From assembly GCA_002440765.1 (NCBI GenBank), contig DJVC01000077.1, positions 1 to 28,872 of the forward strand: a stretch of 28,872 nucleotides of DNA. The letters are read 5' to 3'. The first letter of the stretch is position 1. Each line of letters opens with the position of its first letter. This DNA comes from a bacterium UBP3_UBA6266 (GTDB taxonomy: Bacteria > Auribacterota > UBA6266). A program made the position numbers and the translations under genes. Positions 17,063 through 24,361 of the stretch are shown piece after piece. The notes below the pieces were generated by a model, which saw only the letters and a program-made list of their open reading frames with translations, had not been told where the DNA came from and searched no databases.

Positions 17063-17091
17063 AAAGTATCACAATTAAAAATGCATATCAA
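17063..17091 (-). promoter_or_regulatory. Predicted promoter of parAB
   Basis: Minus-strand TTGATA (17091-17086), a 17-nt spacer and TACTTT (17068-17063) with an extended -10 (TGA before it). Transcription would start near 17056, inside the parS-like palindrome. Confidence 0.5.
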
Positions 17092-17120
17092 TAAAAAAGT
17101 ACCTTTGTCCGGGAAAACGG

Positions 17121-18053
17121 TCAGATTGTTCCACGTGGAACAATTATCTGGTGCGCTTTTTTCCCTTGCCATGAATGCCGGCCGGCCAGTTCTTTGTTAA
17201 TATTCCGTACTATTTCCGATTTCTGCAGTGTCCAGTCGGGGGCAATCAGCCTTTCCTTCCTGCAATCGCCCATTAACCTGTGGATTATGATATCCGGTCT
17301 TATTCTTTCTAAAAAATTTGCGGCCTCCTGAATATATGCGTCTTTGGTTATAAGGCTTATTTCTTCCCCGGCATATAATTTTTCGAGTTCTGTATTCTTT
17401 GCTATATATAAATGGTGTATTTTCACCCCTTTAACGGGTAACGCGGATATAAAATCCGCTGTATTGGCATAATCCTCTGAACTTTCCCCGGGCAGCCCTA
17501 ATATTACGTGCGCGCAAACTTTAATCCCTGCTTTATCCGAGGCTATTACAGCTTTTTCAAAATCTTTCCTGCTGTGTCCCCTGTTTATTCTTTCCAATGT
17601 AGCATCGTTTGAACTCTGCAGTCCTAATTCAAGCCACACTTCTTTCCCTCCGGATATTTCTGCTATAAGCATAAGTTTTTCCTCATCCAGGCAATCCGGG
17701 CGGGTTCCAATAGAAATGCCTATAATCCTTTCATCCAAAAATACGCTTTTATAAATTGTGTCTAGTATTTCTATGCCGGCATACGTATTTGTAAAAGGTT
17801 GGAAATAAACAAGATAATACTCATTGTCCTTCGCTTTTGATTCAATGTATTTGCTGACCTGCTCCCATACGGGAAGTTTCCTGAAAATGTCGTCAGCCCC
17901 TGATCCTTTTTCGTCGCAAAAGATACATCCTTTTTGCGATAACTTGCCATCCCTGTTCGGGCAGGTAAAACCGGCATCTACACATATTTTTCTGACCTTT
18001 TTCCCGTAAAGGCCTTTAAAATATGTATTAAGTGAATAATATCTTTCGCTCAT
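17121..18053 (-). CDS. Radical SAM protein, YhcC/TIGR01212 type
   Basis: A 310-aa radical S-adenosylmethionine protein. The 4Fe-4S ligands are Cys31, Cys43 and Cys46 (TCPNRDG then GCIFCDE), the spacing and wording of the YhcC family. YFQPFTNTYAG, GISIGTRPDCL, WLELGLQSSNDATLERINRGH and HVILGLPGES follow in the expected order. The reaction is not firmly established for this family; homologues are often grouped near oxygen-independent coproporphyrinogen oxidase and Elp3-like enzymes. It starts 15 nt after mnmG, occupying the position where rsmG is usually found. Its C-terminus is encoded by the parS palindrome, so the final VPRGT may be set by the DNA site rather than by protein function. Confidence 0.9.
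   Translation of the reverse strand: MSERYYSLNTYFKGLYGKKVRKICVDAGFTCPNRDGKLSQKGCIFCDEKGSGADDIFRKLPVWEQVSKYIESKAKDNEYYLVYFQPFTNTYAGIEILDTIYKSVFLDERIIGISIGTRPDCLDEEKLMLIAEISGGKEVWLELGLQSSNDATLERINRGHSRKDFEKAVIASDKAGIKVCAHVILGLPGESSEDYANTADFISALPVKGVKIHHLYIAKNTELEKLYAGEEISLITKDAYIQEAANFLERIRPDIIIHRLMGDCRKERLIAPDWTLQKSEIVRNINKELAGRHSWQGKKAHQIIVPRGTI
17125..17144. promoter_or_regulatory. parS: Canonical parS site
   Basis: TGTTCCACGTGGAACA (17127-17142) is an exact parS consensus site, and the palindrome extends to 20 bp with AT on either side. It lies inside the coding sequence of the radical SAM gene, forming its last codons (VPRGTI then stop), and about 115 bp from the parA start. ParB from this locus is the expected ligand. 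Confidence 0.95.
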
Positions 18054-18068
18054 TGTTGTTTACCCGTT

Positions 18069-19877
18069 CTAATATTTGGCGGCTCCTTCTTTCCTTAAGT
18101 GTATCATAATAATGGAGATATCAGCGGGGCTCACCCCTGATATCCTTGATGCCTGTCCCAGTGTCGCAGGCATAATTGCGGAAAGTTTTTCTATGCTTTC
18201 CTTTTTTAAGGCGGTAATCGTTCTGTAATTAAAATCGGCAGGTATTTTAAAATTTTCCATTTTTTTAAACATTTCTATCTGCTTCAATTGTTTTTCAATA
18301 TAGCCTTCGTATTTTAAATCTATAATTACGTGGGAGAGAATAGGTTCTGTAATATTATGCGCAACCTCAAATTTCCCTTCCCGCAGTGTTTCAAAATATT
18401 CTTTTCCGCTTTTAATCCCTGCCAAAAGTTTTTTATTTCTTTTAATTCTGGCCTTTTCTTCTTCAATCCTTTCCCTTTTTTCCCTTAATAGGGATATTTC
18501 TTGATCTGTTATTGTGCCTAGCTTATATCCATACTCCATCAGCCGCAGATCGGCATTATCCTGGCGTAAAATTAGCCTGTATTCGGCCCTGGAAGTAAAC
18601 ATCCTGTAAGGTTCTTCCGTGCCCTTAGTTACAAGATCATCTATCAGCACCCCTATGTATGCGTCGGAACGTTTCAGGACAAAAGGGTCCTTGCGTTCAA
18701 TGTTCAATACAGCATTTATTCCCGCAATCAAACCTTGCGCCGCAGCTTCTTCATAGCCGGAAGTCCCGTTTATCTGTCCGGCAAGGAATAAATTTCTGAT
18801 TTTCTTCACTTCAAGCGTGGCGCAAAGCTGGGTAGGATATATAAAATCATATTCTATGGCATATGCAGGACGAATTATCACGGCCTTCTCTAATCCCGGG
18901 ATTGAATGGACCATATCAAGCTGTAAACTTTCCGGCAGGCTTGTTGAAAGGCCGTTCAGATAAACTTCATCCGTGCTTAACCCCTCGGGCTCAATGAATA
19001 CCTGGTGAGATTCTTTATCCGGGAATTTAATAAATTTATCTTCTATGGACGGACAATATCTTACTCCCCTGCCTGTTATTTTGCCGGAGTACATAGCCGT
19101 TTTTTTTATGTTTTGCGTAAGTATTTTTTTTGTCTCAGCTGTGGTCTTTGTTATATAACAATCTATAGTAGAATAGGTTACAAATGGAGTCCTGAAAGAA
19201 AAACTCCGTGGGGCTTCGCTCGGCTCGACAAGACAGCGGCTGTAACCGATGGTGTCTTTTTTGACGCGCGGAGGTGTTCCCGTTTTTAGCCTTCCTAATT
19301 CAAGCCCGGCTCTCTTTAAACTTCCTGATAGGCCGGCGGATGTTTCTTCTCCCGCCCTGCCGCCGGGAAATGATTTGTCTCCGATGTGAATCATCCCGTT
19401 CAAAAAAGTGCCTGTTGCCACAATTACAGCGCCCGCAAGGTAAACATCCCCTTTGGCGGTTCTCACCCCCTTAACGCTTCCATCTTCTATTATCAGTTCC
19501 TCTGCAACGGCTTCCTTCAAGCTTATTCTTTTCTTATCTGAAAGCATTTTTTCCATTATATGTGAATATTTCTGCTTATCTATCTGCGCCCTGGGAGACC
19601 ATACGGACGGGCCTTTTTTCCTGTTAAGCATTTTATAATGTATGGCGCTTTTATCCGTAATTATACCCATTATGCCGCCTAAGCTGTCTATTTCCCTCAC
19701 CAAGTGCCCTTTTGCAAGACCTCCGATTGCGGGGTTGCACGACATTTTTGCAAGGTTTTTGACTGACATCGTAAGCAATGCCACCTTTTTTCCCATTTGC
19801 GCAATAATATTCGCGGCTTCGCAGCCCGCATGACCGCCGCCTATCACAACTACATCATATTTCAATGTTTTTTCCAT
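18069..19877 (-). CDS. mnmG: tRNA uridine-34 5-carboxymethylaminomethyl modification enzyme MnmG (GidA)
   Basis: MnmG (602 aa), with MnmE, builds the cmnm5 group on wobble uridine-34 of tRNAs. The FAD-binding GGGHAG (13-18) is followed by [22 protein letters not shown], the MnmG signature with a conserved Cys. [21 protein letters not shown], and [16 protein letters not shown] are also present, and the C-terminal helical domain (about 540-600, MnmE-binding) is complete with [14 protein letters not shown]. Length is normal. The ATG has no Shine-Dalgarno, and a TATAAT ends about 11 nt upstream, so the mRNA may be nearly leaderless. The partner MnmE is encoded just upstream across an AT-rich gap. 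Confidence 0.97.
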   Translation of the reverse strand: MEKTLKYDVVVIGGGHAGCEAANIIAQMGKKVALLTMSVKNLAKMSCNPAIGGLAKGHLVREIDSLGGIMGIITDKSAIHYKMLNRKKGPSVWSPRAQIDKQKYSHIMEKMLSDKKRISLKEAVAEELIIEDGSVKGVRTAKGDVYLAGAVIVATGTFLNGMIHIGDKSFPGGRAGEETSAGLSGSLKRAGLELGRLKTGTPPRVKKDTIGYSRCLVEPSEAPRSFSFRTPFVTYSTIDCYITKTTAETKKILTQNIKKTAMYSGKITGRGVRYCPSIEDKFIKFPDKESHQVFIEPEGLSTDEVYLNGLSTSLPESLQLDMVHSIPGLEKAVIIRPAYAIEYDFIYPTQLCATLEVKKIRNLFLAGQINGTSGYEEAAAQGLIAGINAVLNIERKDPFVLKRSDAYIGVLIDDLVTKGTEEPYRMFTSRAEYRLILRQDNADLRLMEYGYKLGTITDQEISLLREKRERIEEEKARIKRNKKLLAGIKSGKEYFETLREGKFEVAHNITEPILSHVIIDLKYEGYIEKQLKQIEMFKKMENFKIPADFNYRTITALKKESIEKLSAIMPATLGQASRISGVSPADISIIMIHLRKEGAAKY

Positions 19878-20130
19878 TTTTAGCTTATATTATAATGCTT
19901 ATGCTTCTGTTTTGATAAAAATACGCTATGTTTTGTGTATTTTATGGTTATTTTTAGATTTTTTATCCATAATTACACTGTTATACAAACATATTACCCG
20001 TTTATAAAATTATATCAAAACCCCAGATTTTTCGCCAAAACTTACAGTTTTTCTATAAAATATAGGCCTATTTTATAATATTCTGGCGACTTTAATTATA
20101 ATAGTTTGGCTTTTTTGCGAGAAATAACAA
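19878..20130. other. AT-rich gap between mnmE and mnmG
   Basis: About 250 bp with strikingly high A+T and no coding frame. It holds the mnmG promoter, a perfect inverted repeat (TATAAAATA / TATTTTATA around TAGGCC, 20054-20077) and one DnaA-box-like TTATCCATA (19963-19971, 8 of 9 positions). No terminator with a T tract was found after mnmE; a GAAATAA-TTG-TTATTTC hairpin lies over its stop codon. Confidence 0.6.
19889..19918 (-). promoter_or_regulatory. Predicted promoter of mnmG
   Basis: Minus-strand TTATCA (19918-19913), an 18-nt spacer and a perfect TATAAT (19894-19889). The expected start of transcription (about 19882) is only some 5 nt from the mnmG ATG. Confidence 0.5.
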
Positions 20131-21510
20131 TTATTTCCCGACACAAAATTTTGAAAAGACTCTGTCCAGAACAGCATCATCCGCTTCTCTGCCCGTAAGC
20201 CGGTCTATTGCCTTTAATGCCTCGTTCAGCTCGATTGATACAATGTCTTCCGGAATTCCTTCTTTAAGCGCGTTACTCGCGCTGTTTAAGCTGGTTAGGG
20301 CGCTTTCCAGTATATTGATTTGCCTGGAATTTGAAATAAATACACTTTCAATATCAAAATCCCTGTCTTCCATCAGGAACTTGTATATCGTTTGCTTCAC
20401 TTTTTCTGTGTCCCGCTGTTTTTTCGCGGATATTTCTACTACGGGCCAACCGGGCAGTTTTTCTGTAATATCAGGGGTCTCAAGCCTCTGTTTTAAATCT
20501 CTTTTGTTGAAAACGATTATCCCCTTCTTCTTTTTAATATACCTTATCGTTTTTTTGTCATCCGGGCCGAATTTTCTCGCCAGATCAAAGACGGCAAGGA
20601 CAACATCTGTGGTTTTAACCTTCTCTTTCGTCTTTTTCTGACCGAGCTCTTCCACTTTGCCGGAATGAATCCTTATGCCGGCAGTATCTGCTATAACAAC
20701 GGGTATCCCGCAAATATTTATAACCTCTTCAATCACATCTCTTGTTGTCCCGGGTACGGATGTGACTATAATTTTTTTATTATCCGTCAGAAGATTGGCA
20801 AGGCTCGATTTCCCGGCATTTGTCTTTCCTACAATCGTTATGTGGATGCCGTTTCTGAATATTCTTGCCTTTTTCGCGCTGTCAATAGTATTTTCAATCA
20901 ATTTCCGCACGTTGCCCAGGTTGTCGGAGATTATTGATGCCGGTTTCGTGTCTAAATGCTGGTCGGAAAAATCAAGATTCGCTTCAATGTGGCACAGGCA
21001 ATCCACTATTGTATCCCTGATATCCATGATTTTCTTCACCCCGGAGGGTTTTAATTGCCGGATGGCAATTTGCGCCGCCTGCTCTGTTTTTGCCCGAATC
21101 AAATCAACAACTGCTTCAGCCTGAGAGAGCTGCATTTTGCCGTTTAAAAAAGCTCTTTTTGTAAATTCGCCCGGTTCTGCCAGACGCGCCCCAAGTCCAA
21201 TCACGGTATCCAGTATCCTGTTCAATATCAGCCAGCCCCCGTGGCAATTTATTTCTATGACATCTTCACCCGTATAGGTGTGTGGAGCCTTCATAACAGA
21301 GACAATTACCTGATCTAATTCCTGGGAGCGGAAAGACAGGGTGCCTAAATGAAGGGTGTAAGAGGTTGCTTGGTTCCAGCTTTTTGGATTGACGGGTTTG
21401 AATATCCCGGATACAATCTCGCCGGCATCGGGACCGCTTAACCTTATTATCCCTATTGCCCCTTCTCCGGGCGGAGTTGAAATTGCCGCAATTGTATCGC
21501 TTTTATACAT
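20131..21510 (-). CDS. mnmE: tRNA modification GTPase MnmE (TrmE)
   Basis: MnmE (459 aa) is the GTPase partner of MnmG in cmnm5U34 synthesis. The N-terminal formyl-tetrahydrofolate-binding domain (about 1-118) starts DTIAAISTPPGEGAIGIIRLSG. The G domain sits within the helical domain: GKTNAGKSS (228-236), switch TTRD (255-258), DTAG (275-278) and NKRD. The protein ends in CVGK (456-459), a conservative form of the usual C(I/L)GK whose Cys is needed for modification. Length is normal. It lies 39 nt after yidC. The jag gene often found between yidC and mnmE is absent. Confidence 0.97.
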   Translation of the reverse strand: MYKSDTIAAISTPPGEGAIGIIRLSGPDAGEIVSGIFKPVNPKSWNQATSYTLHLGTLSFRSQELDQVIVSVMKAPHTYTGEDVIEINCHGGWLILNRILDTVIGLGARLAEPGEFTKRAFLNGKMQLSQAEAVVDLIRAKTEQAAQIAIRQLKPSGVKKIMDIRDTIVDCLCHIEANLDFSDQHLDTKPASIISDNLGNVRKLIENTIDSAKKARIFRNGIHITIVGKTNAGKSSLANLLTDNKKIIVTSVPGTTRDVIEEVINICGIPVVIADTAGIRIHSGKVEELGQKKTKEKVKTTDVVLAVFDLARKFGPDDKKTIRYIKKKKGIIVFNKRDLKQRLETPDITEKLPGWPVVEISAKKQRDTEKVKQTIYKFLMEDRDFDIESVFISNSRQINILESALTSLNSASNALKEGIPEDIVSIELNEALKAIDRLTGREADDAVLDRVFSKFCVGK

Positions 21511-21549
21511 ACTGCTCTAACTTTTATTACTTGCTTTTTTAGCCACTAG

Positions 21550-23232
21550 TCATGCGGCCACAGCCTTCGGCTTCCCGCTCCAGGTCTTACCTTCTTCAAC
21601 ATTATGATAAATCTGCTGGATGATTGAAAGCAAATTGCTGATCAGCCAGTAAAGAACCAGCCCTGATGGGAAAGAAAGAAAGATAAATGTAAATACCAGG
21701 GGCATTATCATCATTGCCTTTGCCTGGGTAGGATCCATACTTGTGCCTGAAAGTTTCTGCTGGAGGAACATTGTCGCGCCCATCAGTACCGGAAGTATAT
21801 ATGTCGGGTCTTTTATCGACAGATCTGTAATCCACAAGGCGGCGCCCCCCAAGGATGCGGGAAGGTTCAGGTGCAAATTGATAAAAGAAGCGCCTCTTAG
21901 TTCAACAGCCCTGTAAATCACAATATAAAACGCTATAAAAATCGGCATCTGGGCAAGCATCGGAAGACAACCGCCCATCGGATTCACTTTATGCTTCTTA
22001 TAGAGTTCCATCGTTTCCTGGTTAAGTTTTTGCGGGTTATCCTTATGTTTGGCCTTGATTGCCTGTATTTTGGGCGCCAGGTCCTGCATTTTCCTCATCG
22101 ATTTAAACTGCGCTCTCATAGCAGGATAAGTGATGACTTTGGTTAAAATCGTCACCAGTATTATAGAGATCCCGTAATTATGGAAAAATTTATTGAAAAA
22201 GTTTAACAGCAAAAGCAGTATATTGCACATCCACGGGAACCATAAATCAGCCCTGAAAAAGAAAGTCCATCCGGAAAAAACAAGCTCTTCGGCTCCGACA
22301 TTGAGCTTTTTCAGGGCATTGTATTCCTTGGCTCCCATGTAAAGTTTCATTTTGTACAATCTTTTTTCGTTCGACTGGAGTGCTCCCCCTGTATAAACAA
22401 CGCCTACCTGACTTTGATCCTTATCCAACGGCCTGCTGATATAGCCCTGGGATGTGGATTCGGGCATTATTATAGCTATGAAATAACGGTCCTGAATGCC
22501 CGCGAAGTTCACAAGCCCCTGCTTTACGTTATCTCCCGTATCTTTGGTGAACAGCTTGCTGTCTATTCTGGCCACACCGCCTCTTTTTATTCTCACGAGC
22601 TTCTCCGCTTTCGGATCGCTTGTGCTGCCCAGGCCTTTGGGCCACATAACTGTCAGCCCTTCTATATCAACATCTTTTATCCCTTCGTTCTTCAGTGTGA
22701 TCTCAACATCCAGAACACTTGCGTTCTCCTTGTTCAGGCTGTATTTTTTTGTTAATATTATCCCGCCTTTAACTAACTTCTGGAATATTACTTCTTCTTC
22801 ATCCTGTTTCAATATTTTCCATACACCATAGGTCTCATCGTTGTAACTGCCGTCGAATCTGAATGTTACAGCCAAAGGACAATCCGAGCCTTTCTCCGGA
22901 ATAATCAGATTCACAGGGGTTTTGTCATCGGAATTAAGGGGCTCTGAAAGATAGTTTTTAATATAAGCGGCTTTTATGGAAGCGCCGAATGTGGAAAAAG
23001 TAAACTGGACATCTTCGCTGTCCAACAAAACGGTTTTTTCCTTTTCTCCTGACAGGTATTCGCTCGTCTTGATTGAAACGGTATCGGAAACAGATTCTAT
23101 CTTTTGTTCTTCAACCGGAACATTTTGTGGTTGCGGCTCCGCAATATCACCCGTTTTTTTCGGCTGCATAAACTGGAACACAAAAAGCACAGCCATACTC
23201 AGAATAACTGCAAGCAAGAGTCTTTTTTCCAT
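21550..23232 (-). CDS. yidC: Membrane protein insertase YidC
   Basis: YidC (560 aa) inserts proteins into the inner membrane, alone or with Sec. It has an N-terminal membrane segment (MEKRLLLAVILSMAVLFVFQ), a large periplasmic domain (about 50-330) as in diderm bacteria, and the conserved C-terminal core with about five membrane helices. In the core, YPAMRAQFKSMRKMQDLAPKI supplies the groove Arg, and KHKVNPMGGCLPMLAQMPIFIAFY is the family signature. The long periplasmic domain supports a Gram-negative-type envelope. Its ATG shares a base with the rnpA stop (TAATG), with GGAGAG just upstream. The yidD gene often found between rnpA and yidC is absent. Confidence 0.97.
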   Translation of the reverse strand: MEKRLLLAVILSMAVLFVFQFMQPKKTGDIAEPQPQNVPVEEQKIESVSDTVSIKTSEYLSGEKEKTVLLDSEDVQFTFSTFGASIKAAYIKNYLSEPLNSDDKTPVNLIIPEKGSDCPLAVTFRFDGSYNDETYGVWKILKQDEEEVIFQKLVKGGIILTKKYSLNKENASVLDVEITLKNEGIKDVDIEGLTVMWPKGLGSTSDPKAEKLVRIKRGGVARIDSKLFTKDTGDNVKQGLVNFAGIQDRYFIAIIMPESTSQGYISRPLDKDQSQVGVVYTGGALQSNEKRLYKMKLYMGAKEYNALKKLNVGAEELVFSGWTFFFRADLWFPWMCNILLLLLNFFNKFFHNYGISIILVTILTKVITYPAMRAQFKSMRKMQDLAPKIQAIKAKHKDNPQKLNQETMELYKKHKVNPMGGCLPMLAQMPIFIAFYIVIYRAVELRGASFINLHLNLPASLGGAALWITDLSIKDPTYILPVLMGATMFLQQKLSGTSMDPTQAKAMMIMPLVFTFIFLSFPSGLVLYWLISNLLSIIQQIYHNVEEGKTWSGKPKAVAA

Positions 23233-23561
23233 TATCTCTCTCCAAATCTTTTTTCCATTATGTCTTTAACTTCACTGAACCATCCGTTTTTCGCGCTGTT
23301 TATTCTTACTATTATATCCAATCCGGTGTATCTGTCCTTATTTTTCCTGAAAAATTCTCTGATTTGCCTCTTGGTTTTATTTCTTGTGACAGCGTTCCCT
23401 GCTTTTGCCGGGATAATTATCCCTAAACGAGGAGTGTTTATGCCGTTATCCGCAAAATATATTTTTGCAGACGTTGCTGAAATGATTTTGCCATTGTTAA
23501 GAATGGATCTGAAGCGCTCGGAACCGCTTAGTCTATTTATCTTTTTAAAGTCCTGTTTCAT
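23232..23561 (-). CDS. rnpA: Ribonuclease P protein component
   Basis: RnpA (109 aa) is the protein subunit of RNase P, which trims the 5' ends of tRNAs. The RNR signature reads AVTRNKTKRQIREFFRKN (about 57-74), and upstream are LSGSERFRSILNNG and RLGIIIPAKAG, as expected. The end KDIMEKRFGER is ordinary. It starts 10 nt after rpmH without a clear Shine-Dalgarno, suggesting coupled translation, and overlaps yidC by one base. Confidence 0.95.
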   Translation of the reverse strand: MKQDFKKINRLSGSERFRSILNNGKIISATSAKIYFADNGINTPRLGIIIPAKAGNAVTRNKTKRQIREFFRKNKDRYTGLDIIVRINSAKNGWFSEVKDIMEKRFGER

Positions 23562-23571
23562 GGTTTAACTG

Positions 23572-23706
23572 TTAAACAGAGACCTTTTTTCTTCCTTTTT
23601 TTCTTCTGTTTTTTAAAATCTGCCTTCCATTTTTCGTGCTCATTCTTTTTCTGAAGCCATGAGTTCTTTTTTTCTTTATCTTTGAAGGCTGATACGTCCT
23701 TTTCAT
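23572..23706 (-). CDS. rpmH: 50S ribosomal protein L34
   Basis: L34 is a small, very basic protein of the large ribosomal subunit. The 44-aa frame reads [20 protein letters not shown] and ends KKGRKKVSV, with the conserved [15 protein letters not shown] between, so it is certain despite its length. AAGGGGG lies 6 nt before the ATG. A perfect sigma-70 promoter precedes it, and it heads the rpmH-rnpA-yidC-mnmE unit, the usual arrangement beside dnaA. Confidence 0.98.
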   Translation of the reverse strand: MKRTYQPSKIKKKRTHGFRKRMSTKNGRQILKNRRKKGRKKVSV

Positions 23707-23740
23707 TTTTAACCCCCTTATGAAAATTTAGGTTCTGCGA

Positions 23741-23769
23741 ATTATACTTTTCACATAGATTAGTGTCAA
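23741..23769 (-). promoter_or_regulatory. Consensus sigma-70 promoter of rpmH
   Basis: Minus-strand TTGACA (23769-23764), exactly 17 nt, and TATAAT (23746-23741): a perfect consensus promoter, as expected for a ribosomal protein operon. Leader about 30 nt. Confidence 0.88.
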
Positions 23770-24241
23770 GAACTATATGCCTGTCGTGTAACGCCCTGTC
23801 CTACCCATTCCGGCATCAAAATACAAGCCTCGGTTGTGCCTTACGGCGCAGTTGCCCCGTATGATATTACAATTGCTTCATTTTGGAGCATAGCCTGTTT
23901 CAAAATTCCGCCTGAAACGCCAAAAAGATGCCATGGTGATAACTATGAAGCATTAAGCTCTTTCGTCGACAAAAAGAACCCTCTCGTCGGTAAAAATCGG
24001 GTATCTCACGCATATTTTAATACTGTTAAAAAGCTGTGGAAAGGTTGTTAATTCAGGTACTTTTTTGATGTTTTGACATTTTTTCCCGGATTTTCTTTTT
24101 TATGACGAGAAACCTTTTAGCACAAATAGAACCCAAAACCACTTATCCACAGGTTGTTTACATGTATAATATATTGTAACACAATATGTTATGTAATAAG
24201 AATATGCTTTTTCCACTTCACCCGCTTAGCAAACTATAATC

Positions 24242-24270
24242 TTGACAAAATATATTGATATTGCCATAAT
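24242..24270 (+). promoter_or_regulatory. Promoter of dnaA
   Basis: TTGACA (24242-24247), 17 nt, CATAAT (24265-24270): 11 of 12 consensus positions. The predicted 85-nt leader contains the DnaA box at 24317-24325, and the other perfect box lies about 90 bp upstream, so DnaA autoregulation is likely. Confidence 0.7.
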
Positions 24271-24361
24271 CCCATAGTTTTTGGAAAAATGGCTGTCTAT
24301 TCGTTTGGGGAAATCTTGTGGATAACCGCTAATTATCAATTGTTACCAAGGGGTTACGAAC

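Larger units (their letters stand above)
23707..24361. other. rpmH-dnaA intergenic region, upstream part of the probable origin
   Basis: About 650 bp without a convincing gene. From left to right it holds the rpmH promoter, a stretch of ordinary GC content (about 23780-24050) that I cannot explain, and then an AT-rich part with two perfect DnaA boxes: TTATCCACA at 24143-24151 and its complement TGTGGATAA at 24317-24325. Weaker 7-of-9 boxes occur at 24035-24043 and 24209-24217. An inverted repeat ATATTGT-AAC-ACAATAT lies at 24171-24187, and the dnaA promoter at 24242-24270. This fits an origin half or a DnaA-controlled dnaA promoter. Confidence 0.7.

Noticed and set aside
17013..17072. 20-residue N-terminal extension of ParA
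   Set aside because: It would pass through the predicted promoter and the parS-like palindrome, and the family starts at MGKIITVV, which has its own ribosome binding site.
20117..20145. Hairpin over the mnmE stop codon as a terminator
   Set aside because: The GAAATAA / TTATTTC stem is AT-rich and is followed by GCAAAAAAGCC rather than a T tract on the transcribed strand.
23836..24051. 71-codon plus-strand frame in the origin region
   Set aside because: No ribosome binding site, no family resemblance and position in a regulatory region; treated as possible remnant only.
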